Positions 1 through 9,558 of a stretch of DNA of 64,000 nucleotides are shown one piece after another. A model generated the notes under the pieces. It did no database searches and had not been told where the DNA came from. It worked only from the letters and a program-made list of their open reading frames with translations. The translations under genes and the position numbers were made by a program. The DNA is taken from assembly GCA_902800305.1 (NCBI GenBank), contig CADCDP010000014.1, positions 62,001 to 126,000 of the forward strand, in the 5' to 3' direction. The DNA is from an uncultured Bacteroidales bacterium (GTDB taxonomy: Bacteria > Bacteroidota > Bacteroidia > Bacteroidales > Bacteroidaceae). Each line of letters starts with the position of its first letter. Positions within the stretch are counted from its first letter, which is position 1.

Positions 1-1965
1 TCGGGCACGAAGCACACGATAACTCATCCGCTCCCTCAGTAATTGCGCATTCGGACAGTCTTGGCGATGTACCTTGATGCCACGATTCACTGTCACAAAG
101 CCAAATACATCGTCGCCATAGATGGGATTGCAACACTTGGCGAGACTGTATTCCACTCCTTTTAGATTGTTGTCCAACACCAACACGTCGGCATTGCCTT
201 GTGCATGGTCGTCTGGTGTCGTGGCCACATAGGAATCGGCACTGCGCACCTCCGTTGAAAAGGCGTTTGGATTGGCTTCGCGTTCCACCATGGCCTGATA
301 GTGCTCAATGACGGTGTTCACGTCCAACACTTCCTCCGCAATCGCCTTATAGAATTCCGTCACATGTTTATAGCCCAACTTCTTAATGAGCTTCATCATA
401 GTGGATTCTTCTGGCTCAATCTTCTTGTTCTTGAACTTACGCTCCAGCATCTCCTTTGCAAAAGTCGATACCTTCATCTCCTGCTCGGTCAGTGACTGCC
501 GAATCTTGGCACGCGCTTTAGGCGTGATGGCGATGTTCAGCCAGTCTTGTTTTGGCACTTGCTTGGTCGAAGTGAGTATTTCCACTTGGTCACCACTTTG
601 TAGTTTGGTTCGGATGTGAACATTCTTTCCATTCACCTTTCCGCCTGTGCAGTGTGCCCCCACATTGGTGTGTATCTGGAAAGCAAAGTCAAGAACTGTC
701 GCTCCTTTGGGCAGTTTGAACAAGTCACCTTTGGGGGTGAAGACAAAGACCTCGTCGCTGTAGAGGTCAACCTTAAACCTGTCCATCAACTGTTCGTTGC
801 TATCCGTTTGATGTTCAAGTGCTGAACGAATATCCTTCAACCAATCCTCCAACTTGCTTCCACTATCTTTCACTCCCTTGTACCGCCAGTGTGCAGCCAA
901 ACCTCGCTCCGCAATCTCGTCCATGCGTTCTGTCCGAATCTGAATTTCCACCCACTTACCTTCTGGTCCCATTACGGTGATGTGCAACGATTCATAGCCA
1001 TTCGACTTCGGCACGCTCAACCAATCTCGCAAACGTTTTGGATTCGGTCGGTACATATCTGTAACGATGCTGAACACCTGCCAGCAGTCTTGTTTCTCCT
1101 TCTCCAATTCAGAGTCGAGGATGATGCGGATGGCGAAAAGGTCGTAGATGCCCTCGAACTTGCATTTCTGCTTCTTCATCTTCTGCCAGATAGAGTGAAT
1201 GGACTTGGTGCGTCCCTTGATGTGGAACTTCAAGCCTGTCGTCTTCAACTTCTCTTCAATCGGGGCGATAAAGTTTGCGATGTAAAGGTCGCGAGCTGCA
1301 CGAGTGGCATTCAGTTTTTCCTTAATCATGTAGAAGACATCTGGCTCCAAATACTTCAGCGACAAGTCCTCCAATTCTCGCTTAATCAGGTATAAACCCA
1401 ACTTATGAGCCAAGGGTGCATAGAGATGAGCCGCCTCTGTTGCCACACGAGTTCGTTCTTCAATCTCTCCCCTATCCTTAATCTGGCGCATCAAGTTCAC
1501 ACGGTCAGCAATAATGATGAAGATGACTCGCATGTCTTCAGCAAACGAAAGGAGAAGGTCACGGAAATTTTCCGTTTCGATAGATGGATTGCGTGCATAC
1601 AACTCATTGACCCTCAGAATGCCACGTATGATGTGTGCCACGTCGTCGCCAAACTCGCGTGCCACATCATCGATGCTAATTACACCAATCGATACACAAT
1701 CGTGTAAAAGAATGCTGATAATGGAGGCTCGGTTCAGCCCTATCTCTTCCACCGTGATGACAGCAGTTTGCAAATCGAACAAAAGCGGATTCAGCCCAAA
1801 CTGGTCACGGTGCAAAGAATTAGTCTGTACAGCTTTTAATAAAATCTCTTTTATCTTATGAAAATCGTCTGCGGACAGCACATCGGCCACCTGCGACTGT
1901 AACTTTCTCACAGTCTCCAGAAGCTCTTGCCGCTCAAGCTCATTCAATGTTGTCTTTGTATCCAT
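1..1965 (-). CDS. RelA/SpoT-family (p)ppGpp synthetase, degenerate hydrolase site (partial)
   Basis: This is a long Rel-type alarmone enzyme whose C-terminus runs off the window edge; about 655 residues are visible. The order is an HD-like domain, then the synthetase domain (IYDLFAIRI near 272, VPKSNGYESLH near 317, EIQIRTERM near 340), a TGS domain (near 395-455), and a Cys-rich segment with AKCCNP near 610. The ACT domain is outside the window. In the HD domain H88-D89 is present, but the following residues are CVSIG, where hydrolase-competent Rel proteins carry a Glu-Asp pair. Hydrolysis is therefore probably lost and the protein is likely a RelA-like synthetase (inference). The ATG at 1965 starts MDTKTTLNELE; an in-frame ATG at 1986 is an alternative. 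Confidence 0.9.
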   Translation of the reverse strand, partial: MDTKTTLNELERQELLETVRKLQSQVADVLSADDFHKIKEILLKAVQTNSLHRDQFGLNPLLFDLQTAVITVEEIGLNRASIISILLHDCVSIGVISIDDVAREFGDDVAHIIRGILRVNELYARNPSIETENFRDLLLSFAEDMRVIFIIIADRVNLMRQIKDRGEIEERTRVATEAAHLYAPLAHKLGLYLIKRELEDLSLKYLEPDVFYMIKEKLNATRAARDLYIANFIAPIEEKLKTTGLKFHIKGRTKSIHSIWQKMKKQKCKFEGIYDLFAIRIILDSELEKEKQDCWQVFSIVTDMYRPNPKRLRDWLSVPKSNGYESLHITVMGPEGKWVEIQIRTERMDEIAERGLAAHWRYKGVKDSGSKLEDWLKDIRSALEHQTDSNEQLMDRFKVDLYSDEVFVFTPKGDLFKLPKGATVLDFAFQIHTNVGAHCTGGKVNGKNVHIRTKLQSGDQVEILTSTKQVPKQDWLNIAITPKARAKIRQSLTEQEMKVSTFAKEMLERKFKNKKIEPEESTMMKLIKKLGYKHVTEFYKAIAEEVLDVNTVIEHYQAMVEREANPNAFSTEVRSADSYVATTPDDHAQGNADVLVLDNNLKGVEYSLAKCCNPIYGDDVFGFVTVNRGIKVHRQDCPNAQLLRERMSYRVLRAR

Positions 1966-2010
1966 ATTATCCAAGCTACATTTCATACATTTACACATTA
2001 TTATATATAA

Positions 2011-2051
2011 TAAAAGATGTGGGGGATTGTCCCATTGAGACAATCCCCCAC
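2011..2051 (-). terminator. Rho-independent terminator after tRNA-Ser
   Basis: Perfect 13-bp inverted repeat (2019-2031 with 2039-2051) and a 7-nt loop. On the minus strand it is followed by an A/T-rich run including ATCTTTTATT. It lies 6 bp downstream of the tRNA 3' end and before the rel start, so it should end the tRNA transcript. Confidence 0.75.
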
Positions 2052-2057
2052 AACAAG

Positions 2058-2144
2058 CGGAAAGTGAGGGATTCGAACCCCCGGACCAGTTACCCGGTCA
2101 CCGCATTTCGAGTGCGGCCCGATCGACCACTCCGGCAACTTTCC
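2058..2144 (-). tRNA. tRNA-Ser (CGA anticodon)
   Basis: The reverse strand folds as a class II tRNA. The acceptor stem GGAAAGT pairs with ACTTTCC, the discriminator is G, and the T-arm contains GGTTCGAATCC. A long variable arm is present, as expected for serine. The anticodon loop CTCGAAA gives anticodon CGA (UCG codons). CCA is not encoded. A hairpin lies 5 bp upstream of its 5' end and a terminator just downstream. Confidence 0.95.
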
Positions 2145-2149
2145 TTGGT

Positions 2150-2180
2150 AAAGGGTGGGCATCATTGGTGCTCACCCTTT
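2150..2180 (-). other. Stable hairpin between structured RNA and tRNA-Ser
   Basis: An 8-bp stem (AAAGGGTG with CACCCTTT) is extended by GC pairs after one mismatch, with a loop of about 9 nt. On the minus strand it is followed by ACCAAGGAAAG rather than a T-run. It therefore looks more like a processing or stability element, or a weak terminator, at the 3' end of the upstream RNA. On the plus strand it is followed by A-rich sequence, so it is not a plus-strand terminator either. Confidence 0.5.
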
Positions 2181-2477
2181 AAAAATAAAGCCGGGAGGAG
2201 ATGTGATGAAACTCCGACGTAATAAGATTTGAGTATTTACCGCCCTTTGTAATCCACCGACTCGGAGGTTTCCAGAAGCCGAAACCCCATGCTCTGAGAC
2301 ATGGCGACTGCTGGGTTGTGGCCCGCCATTGGACGGTAAAATCATCTCGGTTTCAGTTTTTAATTTGATGAGTATCCCGATCGATCCTGACCCCGGCTTA
2401 TATGTTCCATTACAGCGGTCTTGACTGTCTTTACGAAGCCCCTCCACACTCGGAGAAAAACCACTTTAGTTATTTTC
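2181..2477 (-). ncRNA. Structured noncoding RNA, family not identified
   Basis: The region has its own consensus promoter, no credible protein, and dense mutually compatible pairing. Closing helix: 2188-2195 with 2392-2399 (AAGCCGGG / CCCGGCTT). Inner 10-pair helix: 2236-2245 with 2331-2340, one G-U. Hairpins: 2267-2272 with 2281-2286 (GGTTTC/GAAACC) and 2287-2291 with 2300-2304 (CCATG/CATGG). A 5' hairpin CTCC/GGAG lies near the start. A 91-residue ORF covers most of it but has no recognisable domain. I could not match it to tmRNA, RNase P RNA or SRP RNA: their hallmark motifs are absent. The 6S and Bacteroidales-1 families remain possible. The 5' end is inferred from the promoter and the 3' end is approximate. 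Confidence 0.65.
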
Positions 2478-2483
2478 TATTAG

Positions 2484-2514
2484 CAAAGGTAGTAAATCTG
2501 AACGAAACAACAAA
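2484..2514 (-). promoter_or_regulatory. Bacteroidetes-type promoter for the structured RNA
   Basis: Reading the minus strand, TTTG (2511-2514) is followed after exactly 19 bp by TACCTTTG (2484-2491). This matches the Bacteroidetes primary sigma consensus. Transcription would start near 2477. The TTTG element lies inside the terminator of the upstream htrA gene. Confidence 0.75.
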
Positions 2515-2544
2515 GGATTTGGAGATTTTTTTCTCCAAATCCTT
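2513..2544 (-). terminator. Terminator of htrA
   Basis: A perfect 12-bp stem (2513-2524 with 2533-2544) and an A-rich 8-nt loop lie 23 bp beyond the htrA stop. On the minus strand it is followed by TGTTGTTTCG, only modestly T-rich. It overlaps the -33 element of the downstream RNA promoter. Confidence 0.6.
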
Positions 2545-2566
2545 CATTTTTTAACATTCGGGTATA

Positions 2567-4099
2567 TTATTCACCCAATTGCACGGCGAAAGACATCGCT
2601 TTACCAGCAGGAGTCTTACCCCAAATCCATAGAGTTTGTTCATCGCTTGCTTGTGCTGACTTGAAGGCAGATTCGAGGTCGTTTGACGACTTAATGTTCT
2701 GGTTGTTTGCCTTCAGAATGATGAAACCTTCTGGCACTCCAGCCTCTTTCAGATAGCCAGCCTTAAGGTTAGTCACTTGTACACCATAGGACAGATTGAG
2801 CGTTTTCTTCTGGTTGTCGGAAAGTTCCTTGAACTCAGCACCCAGCACATCCAGTTTTTGTGACTTAATCACGTTTGTGCTACCTTTGGCATTGCGGAAA
2901 GTGATGGTAGTGGTCTTTTCTTTCTTATCGCGTATGTAACCAATCAGCGCCTTGTCACCTGGACGATACTTCGTCGTGGCTTCTTGCAACTCAGACATCT
3001 TGGTAATTTTCTTACCATCTATAGAGATGATGACATCGCCACTCTTGATGCCAGCTTCTTCCGCTGCGCCATCCTCCGACACTTCGGCTACATACACACC
3101 ATCTACTGTACCGAAATCCGCAGTGAATTTCTCGTCTTCATGCTTCTTTGCATCGATATAGTCGTGGAGTGTCATACCGCTGACACCGATAAGAGCGCGT
3201 TGCACGGTTCCGTATGCCTGCAAGTCTGTTACCACTTTTTTCATGATGGTGGTTGGGATGGCAAAACCATATCCTGTGAAGGAACCCGTTTGCGAATAGA
3301 GCATAGCGTTGATGCCCACCAATTCGCCTCGTGTGTTGACCAGTGCACCGCCTGAATTACCCGAATTGATGGCTGCATCTGTCTGAATAAATGATTCAAT
3401 GCCATTCTTATGGGCACCGAGGTTACGTGCCTTGGCCGAGACGATGCCTGCGGTTACGGTTGAAGTGAGGTTGAAAGGATTGCCTACGGCCAACACCCAC
3501 TCTCCCACTTTCAGTTGGTCAGAATCACCTATCACGATGGCAGGTAACCCCGTAGCATCTATCTTCAGCAATGCTAAGTCGGTATCGGCATCAAGTCCAA
3601 TGACCCGTGCGGTAAACTCGCGGTTGTCGTTTAGTGTGATGGTAATCTCGTCGGCATTTTCCACCACGTGGTTGTTGGTCACGATGTAACCATCAGCCGA
3701 AATAATCACACCCGAACCAGCTGCTTCGCGTTTCGGTGTTTCCACCTGACGACGCTGTGTACCTCCACCACGTCCGAAAAAGTCGCCGAAGAAATCAGCA
3801 AATGGGTCTTGATACTCGATGGTCTGTCGCTTGCTGGCTTGCACACACTTGATATAGACCACAGCGTTGCAAGCCTTTTCGGCAGCCTCTGTGAGGTCAA
3901 CAGGTTGACCTGCTGGCACAGCAGAATTGGAAAGCTTCATCAAGCCACTCGTTTCCTCTTCTACCTGTTCAGTAACAGGAGCCTTAAAGGCAGACGAGAT
4001 AGACTTTTGAGAGAGAGAATAGGCGAACGCCCCTGTCAGTCCCGAGAAGAAGGCAACACAAGCCAGTGTGCCATAGAATCTTTTCGTTGTTTGCTTCAT
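2567..4099 (-). CDS. HtrA/Deg-family periplasmic serine protease
   Basis: A 510-residue trypsin-like protease for envelope protein quality control. An N-terminal hydrophobic signal or anchor segment (about 9-28) is followed by a protease domain with catalytic triad H144 (TNNHVV), D174 (DTDLALLKI) and S249 (INSGNSGG). Two PDZ-like regions follow; the first contains AGIKSGDVIISIDG. A Gly-Phe-rich stretch precedes the catalytic core near 95-113. The length and two PDZ domains fit DegP/DegQ (Do-like) proteins. It stands alone, with a terminator on each side, so it is probably monocistronic. I saw no clear TAnnTTTG promoter, which would be compatible with an alternative, stress-related sigma factor (inference). 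Confidence 0.93.
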   Translation of the reverse strand: MKQTTKRFYGTLACVAFFSGLTGAFAYSLSQKSISSAFKAPVTEQVEEETSGLMKLSNSAVPAGQPVDLTEAAEKACNAVVYIKCVQASKRQTIEYQDPFADFFGDFFGRGGGTQRRQVETPKREAAGSGVIISADGYIVTNNHVVENADEITITLNDNREFTARVIGLDADTDLALLKIDATGLPAIVIGDSDQLKVGEWVLAVGNPFNLTSTVTAGIVSAKARNLGAHKNGIESFIQTDAAINSGNSGGALVNTRGELVGINAMLYSQTGSFTGYGFAIPTTIMKKVVTDLQAYGTVQRALIGVSGMTLHDYIDAKKHEDEKFTADFGTVDGVYVAEVSEDGAAEEAGIKSGDVIISIDGKKITKMSELQEATTKYRPGDKALIGYIRDKKEKTTTITFRNAKGSTNVIKSQKLDVLGAEFKELSDNQKKTLNLSYGVQVTNLKAGYLKEAGVPEGFIILKANNQNIKSSNDLESAFKSAQASDEQTLWIWGKTPAGKAMSFAVQLGE

Positions 4100-4184
4100 A
4101 GTCTTATTGCTTTTTTAATTTTTATTGGTAATGTTGTTATTATCACTTTTGAAAAGCACTGCTTCATCATCTATAGAAGATGGA

Positions 4185-4228
4185 TAAAAAATGCTCCCGA
4201 AATCGGAACCTTTTCCGAAATCGGGAGC
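4185..4228 (-). terminator. Terminator downstream of the export lipoprotein gene
   Basis: Inverted repeat with an 8-bp outer stem (GCTCCCGA/TCGGGAGC), a 2-nt internal mismatch and a 6-bp inner stem. It is followed on the minus strand by ATTTTTTATC. It lies in the 311-bp gap 4100-4410 between htrA and the export gene. The rest of that gap is A/T-rich and should hold the htrA promoter; I see no other gene in it. Confidence 0.65.
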
Positions 4229-4410
4229 AAAATAACGACAAATAATTGTGATAGCAAAACTTTTGGACGTTGTTTTTTCGTTCTGTTGAAATTGTTTAAC
4301 ACATCAGCCAATAGTGTTAACACCCATTAATAGAATTTCTTAAATTATTCACATTAAATTAACGTTCCAAGCAGCTTTGGTTTTGTTTATAGCAACTATA
4401 AGCTTTTGTG

Positions 4411-5214
4411 CTATTTCAGAATATTGTAGAGCAATGATACTAACGACACCAAAATGCTGGTCGAGGTAAACCAGAGGGATGTTTCTGTACCAACACCAGA
4501 ATTCTTCGCCTTTGTCTTATTAGGAGTCACATAAACCACATCATTCTGTTGTAGCTGATAATAAGGCGAATTGATGATGTTGGCATCATTCAGATTGAGG
4601 TAAGCAATACTCTTTTCCCCTTTAGCATTTTCACGCAGAATCTTCAGTTGGTCACGCTGTCCCCAAATCGTCAAGTCGCCCGCCATTGCCAATGCTTCGA
4701 AAATGTTGATTTTACCTGTTGTAGTTGTGTATTGACCAGGTTTCGCCACTTCGCCCAACACCGACACTTTAAAGTTCGACATCTGTACATTTACCAGTGG
4801 TAAATCCCGCGTGTGCTCTCCTTGAATCTTATGTGCAATCATATCTTCAAGCTCCGTCTTCGTCATTCCTTCCACTTTCAATTTACCTAAAACTGGAAAG
4901 TTAATGTATCCTTCATTATCCACTAAATAGCTCTGCTGTTGCACTTGGCTGGAGAAAGCAGTATTGCTTGCATTGTTGACAACATTGCCTCCCATGGTGA
5001 CAAGATTGAACATTTTCACTGCATTAGGGTCTAAAGGGTAGTTGACATGGATGACCAATTGGTCTTTCGGCATGATTCGAGCATCATAGAGCCTCGTGGC
5101 TGGTGAAAGATCCACCTCGTCACTATTCTGCAAATAAGGCACATTCTTATAAGAGGTGCAACTGGCTAACAGCAAAAGAGTTGCTGTGAAAGTCAACGAT
5201 AAAAATTTCTTCAT
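4411..5214 (-). CDS. Polysaccharide export lipoprotein (Wza/BexD-like)
   Basis: A 267-residue outer-membrane auxiliary protein that would form or gate the channel for exported polysaccharide. It has a signal peptide with lipobox LLASC (Cys19), then a polysaccharide-export domain (DARIMPKDQLVIHV near 45), and an SLBB-like part containing VSVLGEVAKPGQYT near 150. A C-terminal hydrophobic stretch (about 246-265) is typical of Bacteroidetes members. No tyrosine kinase or Wzz partner is adjacent. The window's capsule locus is 22 kb away, so whether they work together is unknown. Confidence 0.9.
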   Translation of the reverse strand: MKKFLSLTFTATLLLLASCTSYKNVPYLQNSDEVDLSPATRLYDARIMPKDQLVIHVNYPLDPNAVKMFNLVTMGGNVVNNASNTAFSSQVQQQSYLVDNEGYINFPVLGKLKVEGMTKTELEDMIAHKIQGEHTRDLPLVNVQMSNFKVSVLGEVAKPGQYTTTTGKINIFEALAMAGDLTIWGQRDQLKILRENAKGEKSIAYLNLNDANIINSPYYQLQQNDVVYVTPNKTKAKNSGVGTETSLWFTSTSILVSLVSLLYNILK

Positions 5215-5313
5215 AATGTTTATTGTAGTTTCCCCGAATGTTCTTCACAACATTCTGTGATGGAAACACTATCTATTAATTTATGGTTTTCAATCTGTTA
5301 TTTTTCCACACCA

Positions 5314-6921
5314 CTATTCCCATTCTATTGTTGCTGGTGGTTTTGACGACACGTCGTAGCAAACGCGGTTGACACCTTTGACATTGCGAATAATTTGGTT
5401 GCTGACTTCTGCCAAAAACTCGTAAGGGAGTTTTGCCCAGTCAGCGGTCATGGCATCGGCAGAGGTGACAGCACGGAGAGCCACGGGATTCTCGTAGGTA
5501 CGTTCGTCACCCATCACACCGACACTTTTCACGTCGGAAAGGAGGATGGCTCCGGCTTGCCAAATCTGATCGTAGAGAGACACCTCGATTTCTCCGTCAC
5601 GCATGTCGGCTGGCACTCCTGCAGCAAGCACCTTACGCGCTTCTTCACCAGAAAGTTTCACTTTCCAGTTGCGAAGCCCACGGATAAAGATGTCATCGGC
5701 ATCTTGCAGCACACGCACTTTCTCTGGTGTGATGTCACCAAGGATGCGCACTGCCAGACCTGGCCCAGGGAAGGGGTGACGAGTGATGAGGTGTTCGGGC
5801 ATTTGAAGTTGACGACCCACACGACGCACTTCATCCTTAAAGAGCCACTTCAGTGGTTCACAGAGTTTTAAGCCCATCTTTTCAGGTAGCCCACCCACAT
5901 TGTGGTGTGACTTAATGACCTTACCCGTGATGTTGAGCGATTCGATGCGGTCAGGATAGATGGTACCTTGCGCAAGCCACTTGGCACCCTCAATCTTCTT
6001 AGCTTCGGCCTCGAACACGTCAATGAAGCCAGCACCAATAATTTTCCGTTTCTTTTCAGGTTCAGACACTCCAGCCAATTCGTGATAGAATTTCTCAGAG
6101 GCATCGACACCCACCACATTGAGACCAAGGCACTCGTAGTCGCGAAGAACATCTGTGAATTCGTTCTTGCGAAGGAGTCCATTGTTGACAAAAATACAGG
6201 TGAGGTTTTTGCCGATGGCACGATTGAGTAGCACGGCAGCCACAGACGAATCGACACCACCAGAAAGACCGAGAATAACTTTATCGTCGCCCACCTGCTC
6301 GCGGAGTTCAGCTACGGTTTGGTCAACAAAAGAGGCTGGTGACCAATCTTGCTTGCCGCCACAGATATCTACCACGAAATTCTTCAGGAGCTGTGTACCA
6401 TCGATACTGTGGAATACTTCGGGGTGATACTGCACGCCCCAAATCTTTTCGTCATTAGCAGCGTAGGCAGCATACTTCACGGTAGCAGTTGATGCGATAC
6501 AACGGAACCCCTCGGGAAGACGGGTGATGGTATCGCCATGCGACATCCACACTTGGCTATTCTCGGCAAAACCCTTCAAAAGTGGATTGTCCTCTTCCAT
6601 AAATTCGAGGTTGGCACGTCCATATTCACGTGTGCCTTCAGGTTCCACCTTTCCACCAAAGGTGTGTGCCATCAGTTGAGCACCATAGCAGATGCCGAGG
6701 ATAGGATATTTGCCACGAATCTGAGAGAAATCGAGTTTGAAAGCTCGTTCTTCATAAACGCTATAAGGCGAACCCGACAGAATCACGCCAATCACGTCAG
6801 GGTCATTCTGCGGAAACTTGTTGTAAGGCATGATTTCACAAAACGTATTCAGCTCTCGCACTCGGCGACCAATCAGCTGCGTGGTCTGTGAACCAAAGTC
6901 TAAGATGATGATTTTCTGCAT
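5314..6921 (-). CDS. guaA: GMP synthase (glutamine-hydrolysing)
   Basis: Converts XMP, glutamine and ATP to GMP. An N-terminal class I glutamine amidotransferase domain (nucleophile Cys in [11 protein letters not shown], His-Glu in GVQYHPEVF) precedes the ATP-pyrophosphatase domain (P-loop [11 protein letters not shown]) and the dimerisation domain ending IEWE. I place the start at ATG 6921 ([12 protein letters not shown]), giving 535 residues. The reading frame stays open upstream to 7149, but that 76-residue extension overlaps the divergent GH35 gene and both promoters and has no family counterpart. A TACCTTTG -7 element lies 33 bp upstream of this start. Confidence 0.96.
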   Translation of the reverse strand: MQKIIILDFGSQTTQLIGRRVRELNTFCEIMPYNKFPQNDPDVIGVILSGSPYSVYEERAFKLDFSQIRGKYPILGICYGAQLMAHTFGGKVEPEGTREYGRANLEFMEEDNPLLKGFAENSQVWMSHGDTITRLPEGFRCIASTATVKYAAYAANDEKIWGVQYHPEVFHSIDGTQLLKNFVVDICGGKQDWSPASFVDQTVAELREQVGDDKVILGLSGGVDSSVAAVLLNRAIGKNLTCIFVNNGLLRKNEFTDVLRDYECLGLNVVGVDASEKFYHELAGVSEPEKKRKIIGAGFIDVFEAEAKKIEGAKWLAQGTIYPDRIESLNITGKVIKSHHNVGGLPEKMGLKLCEPLKWLFKDEVRRVGRQLQMPEHLITRHPFPGPGLAVRILGDITPEKVRVLQDADDIFIRGLRNWKVKLSGEEARKVLAAGVPADMRDGEIEVSLYDQIWQAGAILLSDVKSVGVMGDERTYENPVALRAVTSADAMTADWAKLPYEFLAEVSNQIIRNVKGVNRVCYDVSSKPPATIEWE

Positions 6922-6953
6922 ATCTGTTCTAATATGTTTCGGTTTGAGAGATG

Positions 6954-6961
6954 CAAAGGTA
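6954..6961 (-). promoter_or_regulatory. guaA promoter, -7 element
   Basis: TACCTTTG on the minus strand, 33 bp upstream of the chosen guaA start. No TTTG is seen at the ideal 19-bp spacing; a TTTG lies about 25 bp upstream. Confidence 0.5.
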
Positions 6962-7023
6962 AGAAAAAAAACTTTAACAATAGTGGCAAAACGGGAGAAT
7001 CGTGAAAATAAAGCACGAATTAT

Positions 7024-7054
7024 TTTGTATTGTCTGCAAATTGCCTTACCTTTG
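7024..7054 (+). promoter_or_regulatory. Promoter for the GH35 gene
   Basis: TTTG (7024-7027), 19 bp, TACCTTTG (7047-7054): full consensus, 40 bp before the ATG at 7095. Its divergent partner serves guaA. Confidence 0.7.
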
Positions 7055-7094
7055 TAGTGTGGAATATCTAACTTAAACCTATTTATATAAGACA

Positions 7095-9536
7095 ATGAAA
7101 AGACTTTTATGTTTGTTTTTGTTGGTTGCAGCCACGATGACTGCACCAATGACGGTCATGGCTCAGAAAGCCAAAGGCACTTTCGAAACGGGTAACGGTA
7201 CGTTCCTGCTGAATGGCAAGCCTTTCGTGGTGAAGGCAGCCGAGATTCACTACCCTCGTATTCCCAAGCCTTATTGGGAGCACCGCATCAAGATGTGCAA
7301 GGCGTTAGGCATGAACACCGTGTGCATCTACATCTTCTGGAACATCCACGAGCAGGAAGAGGGCGAGTTCGACTTCACGGGCAACAACGACGTGGCGGAG
7401 TTCTGTCGTCTGGCACAGAAGAACGGTATGTACGTGATTGTACGCCCTGGTCCATACGTTTGTGCAGAGTGGGAGATGGGCGGTCTTCCTTGGTGGCTCT
7501 TGAAGAAGAAGGACATCCGTCTGCGTGAGCGCGACCCTTATTTTATGGAACGCGTGAAAATTTTCGAGGAGAAGGTGGGCGAGCAGTTGGCTGGTCTCAC
7601 CATCCAAAACGGTGGCCCGATTATCATGGTGCAGGTAGAGAACGAGTACGGAAGCTATGGAGAGGACAAGCCTTACGTGAGCGAGATTCGTGACTGTCTG
7701 CGTGGCATCTACGGCAAGGACTTGGCACTCTTCCAATGTGACTGGTCTTCCAACTTCGAGAAAAACGGCCTCGACGATCTGACTTGGACGATGAACTTCG
7801 GTACGGGTGCCAACATCAACGACCAGTTCCGTCGTCTTGGCGAACTACGTCCTAATGCTCCGAAGATGTGTTCTGAGTTCTGGAGTGGTTGGTTCGACAA
7901 GTGGGGAGCACGTCACGAGACCCGTCCAGCGAAAGACATGGTGGATGGCATGGACGAAATGCTCTCCAAGGGCATCTCTTTCTCGCTTTACATGACACAT
8001 GGAGGAACGAGCTTCGGACATTGGGCTGGTGCCAACTCTCCTGGCTTTGCTCCCGACGTGACTTCGTATGACTATGATGCACCCATCAATGAATATGGTC
8101 TTGCCACTCCGAAGTTCAACGAACTCCGCAAGATGATGGCGAAGTACAACGATGGCAAGGCATTACCAGCAGTTCCGAAGGCTCCCATGCCTATCATTAC
8201 GGTGCCGAAGTTTGAACTGAAGGAACATGCACCGTTAGAATGTGGCATCGACGAGCGCGAGAAGGGAACACTGAAAACATTTGAGGAAATGGATATGGGT
8301 TGGGGCACAATGATGTACTTCACTTTCATGCCCGAAATTCCTGCACAAAGTGTTCTGACCGGCGACTTCCACGACTTTGCCCAAGTGTTCGTCAACGGCG
8401 AATACGTCGGTAAGATTGACCGTGTAAAGAACGAGAAGAGCCTTACCCTGCCTCCCATCAAGAAAGGCTCCATGCTTACCATCCTCGTCGAAGGCATGGG
8501 ACGCATCAACTTCGGACGTGCCATCAAGGACTACAAGGGCATTGTGGGCGATGTTACCTTCACGGCAGAGGTGGATGGTACGGAAACGACCTGGAAACCC
8601 AAGGAATGGTATAATGCCACGATTCCCGATGACTATGAGACAGCCAAAGAGTCTTTCGACTGCCTGAAGGAGGAGTTTGACGAGATGAAGGAAGAAATAT
8701 CCGACCTCAAGAAGGAGAAATGGGGCTGGATGCTGTCGCACGGAATGAAGAAAGAGATGGAGAAGATGCAAGAGGACTTCATGTCCAAGGGCGGATTCTT
8801 GGGTAAGCGCGGCTACTATCGTGGCTACTTCAACCTCTCGAAGGTGGGTGACACCTTCCTCAACTTCGAGACTTGGGGCAAGGGACAGGTGTATGTGAAT
8901 GGCCATGCCATGGGTCGCATCTGGTCGATTGGCCCTCAGCAGACCCTCTATGTTCCAGGTTGCTGGTTGAAGAAGGGAAAGAACGAAATCATCGTGCTCG
9001 ATGTGGTAGGTCCCAAGGAAGCAATCGTTTGGGGTCAGGACAAGCCTGAACTCAATAAGCTCCAACTGGAGAAGTCGAACAAGCATAACAACATCGGCGA
9101 CAAGCCAGACCTCAATAGTGCCACCCCTGCCGCTACAGGTACGTTCAACGGAGGCAACGGCTGGCAGACCGTCAAGTTTGCGACTCCGAAGAAAGGACGT
9201 TTCCTCGCTATCGAATGCCTCTCCACTCAGAAAGAAGGAGACCGTGTTGCTATCGCCGAGCTTTATCTGCAAGGAACCGATGGCAAGCGCATCTCCCGCG
9301 AACCATGGACAACCAAGTATGCCAACAGTGAGGATGAGAACGGCAACCATACGGGCGATAAGGTCTATGACTTACAGGAATCCACCTACTGGCAAACCGA
9401 GAAGGGTGCTACCCCACCCCACCTCATCGTTATCGACCTTGGCAGCGAACAAACGGTATCTGCCCTTGAGTATCTGCCACGTGCTGAACAAGGTGCTCCA
9501 GGTAGCGTGAAGAACTACAAAATCTATCTCTACTAA
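7095..9536 (+). CDS. Secreted GH35 beta-galactosidase with C-terminal discoidin-like module
   Basis: An 813-residue glycoside hydrolase of family 35, expected to remove terminal beta-galactosyl residues from glycans in the periplasm or at the cell surface. A signal peptide ends near AQKAKG (about 24). The TIM barrel carries the acid/base Glu184 ([10 protein letters not shown]) and the nucleophile Glu261 ([12 protein letters not shown]). Two beta-sandwich jelly-roll regions follow, separated by a charged coiled-coil-like insertion near 515-570 ([17 protein letters not shown]). The last 140 residues resemble an F5/8 type C (CBM32-like) module. It is monocistronic, with its own promoter and a strong terminator, and no SusCD pair is adjacent. 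Confidence 0.93.
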   Translation: MKRLLCLFLLVAATMTAPMTVMAQKAKGTFETGNGTFLLNGKPFVVKAAEIHYPRIPKPYWEHRIKMCKALGMNTVCIYIFWNIHEQEEGEFDFTGNNDVAEFCRLAQKNGMYVIVRPGPYVCAEWEMGGLPWWLLKKKDIRLRERDPYFMERVKIFEEKVGEQLAGLTIQNGGPIIMVQVENEYGSYGEDKPYVSEIRDCLRGIYGKDLALFQCDWSSNFEKNGLDDLTWTMNFGTGANINDQFRRLGELRPNAPKMCSEFWSGWFDKWGARHETRPAKDMVDGMDEMLSKGISFSLYMTHGGTSFGHWAGANSPGFAPDVTSYDYDAPINEYGLATPKFNELRKMMAKYNDGKALPAVPKAPMPIITVPKFELKEHAPLECGIDEREKGTLKTFEEMDMGWGTMMYFTFMPEIPAQSVLTGDFHDFAQVFVNGEYVGKIDRVKNEKSLTLPPIKKGSMLTILVEGMGRINFGRAIKDYKGIVGDVTFTAEVDGTETTWKPKEWYNATIPDDYETAKESFDCLKEEFDEMKEEISDLKKEKWGWMLSHGMKKEMEKMQEDFMSKGGFLGKRGYYRGYFNLSKVGDTFLNFETWGKGQVYVNGHAMGRIWSIGPQQTLYVPGCWLKKGKNEIIVLDVVGPKEAIVWGQDKPELNKLQLEKSNKHNNIGDKPDLNSATPAATGTFNGGNGWQTVKFATPKKGRFLAIECLSTQKEGDRVAIAELYLQGTDGKRISREPWTTKYANSEDENGNHTGDKVYDLQESTYWQTEKGATPPHLIVIDLGSEQTVSALEYLPRAEQGAPGSVKNYKIYLY

Positions 9537-9558
9537 AATTACACATTATTTATATATA

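Noticed and set aside
2172..2447. 91-residue ORF on the minus strand
   Set aside because: It lies within a strongly paired RNA with its own promoter, shows no domain or signal, and its frame covers both arms of the long helices.
2181..2477. tmRNA, RNase P RNA or SRP RNA
   Set aside because: No tag-peptide reading frame or tRNA-like ends, no GAGGAAAGUC-type core, and no GGAAG/GCAGCC SRP apical motif on either strand.
6922..7149. 76-residue N-terminal extension of GMP synthase
   Set aside because: It overlaps the divergent GH35 gene and both promoters, and canonical GuaA starts at [12 protein letters not shown].
8235..9350. 371-codon antisense ORF under the GH35 gene
   Set aside because: Shadow of a strongly coding, GC-richer gene; no start signal or domain.
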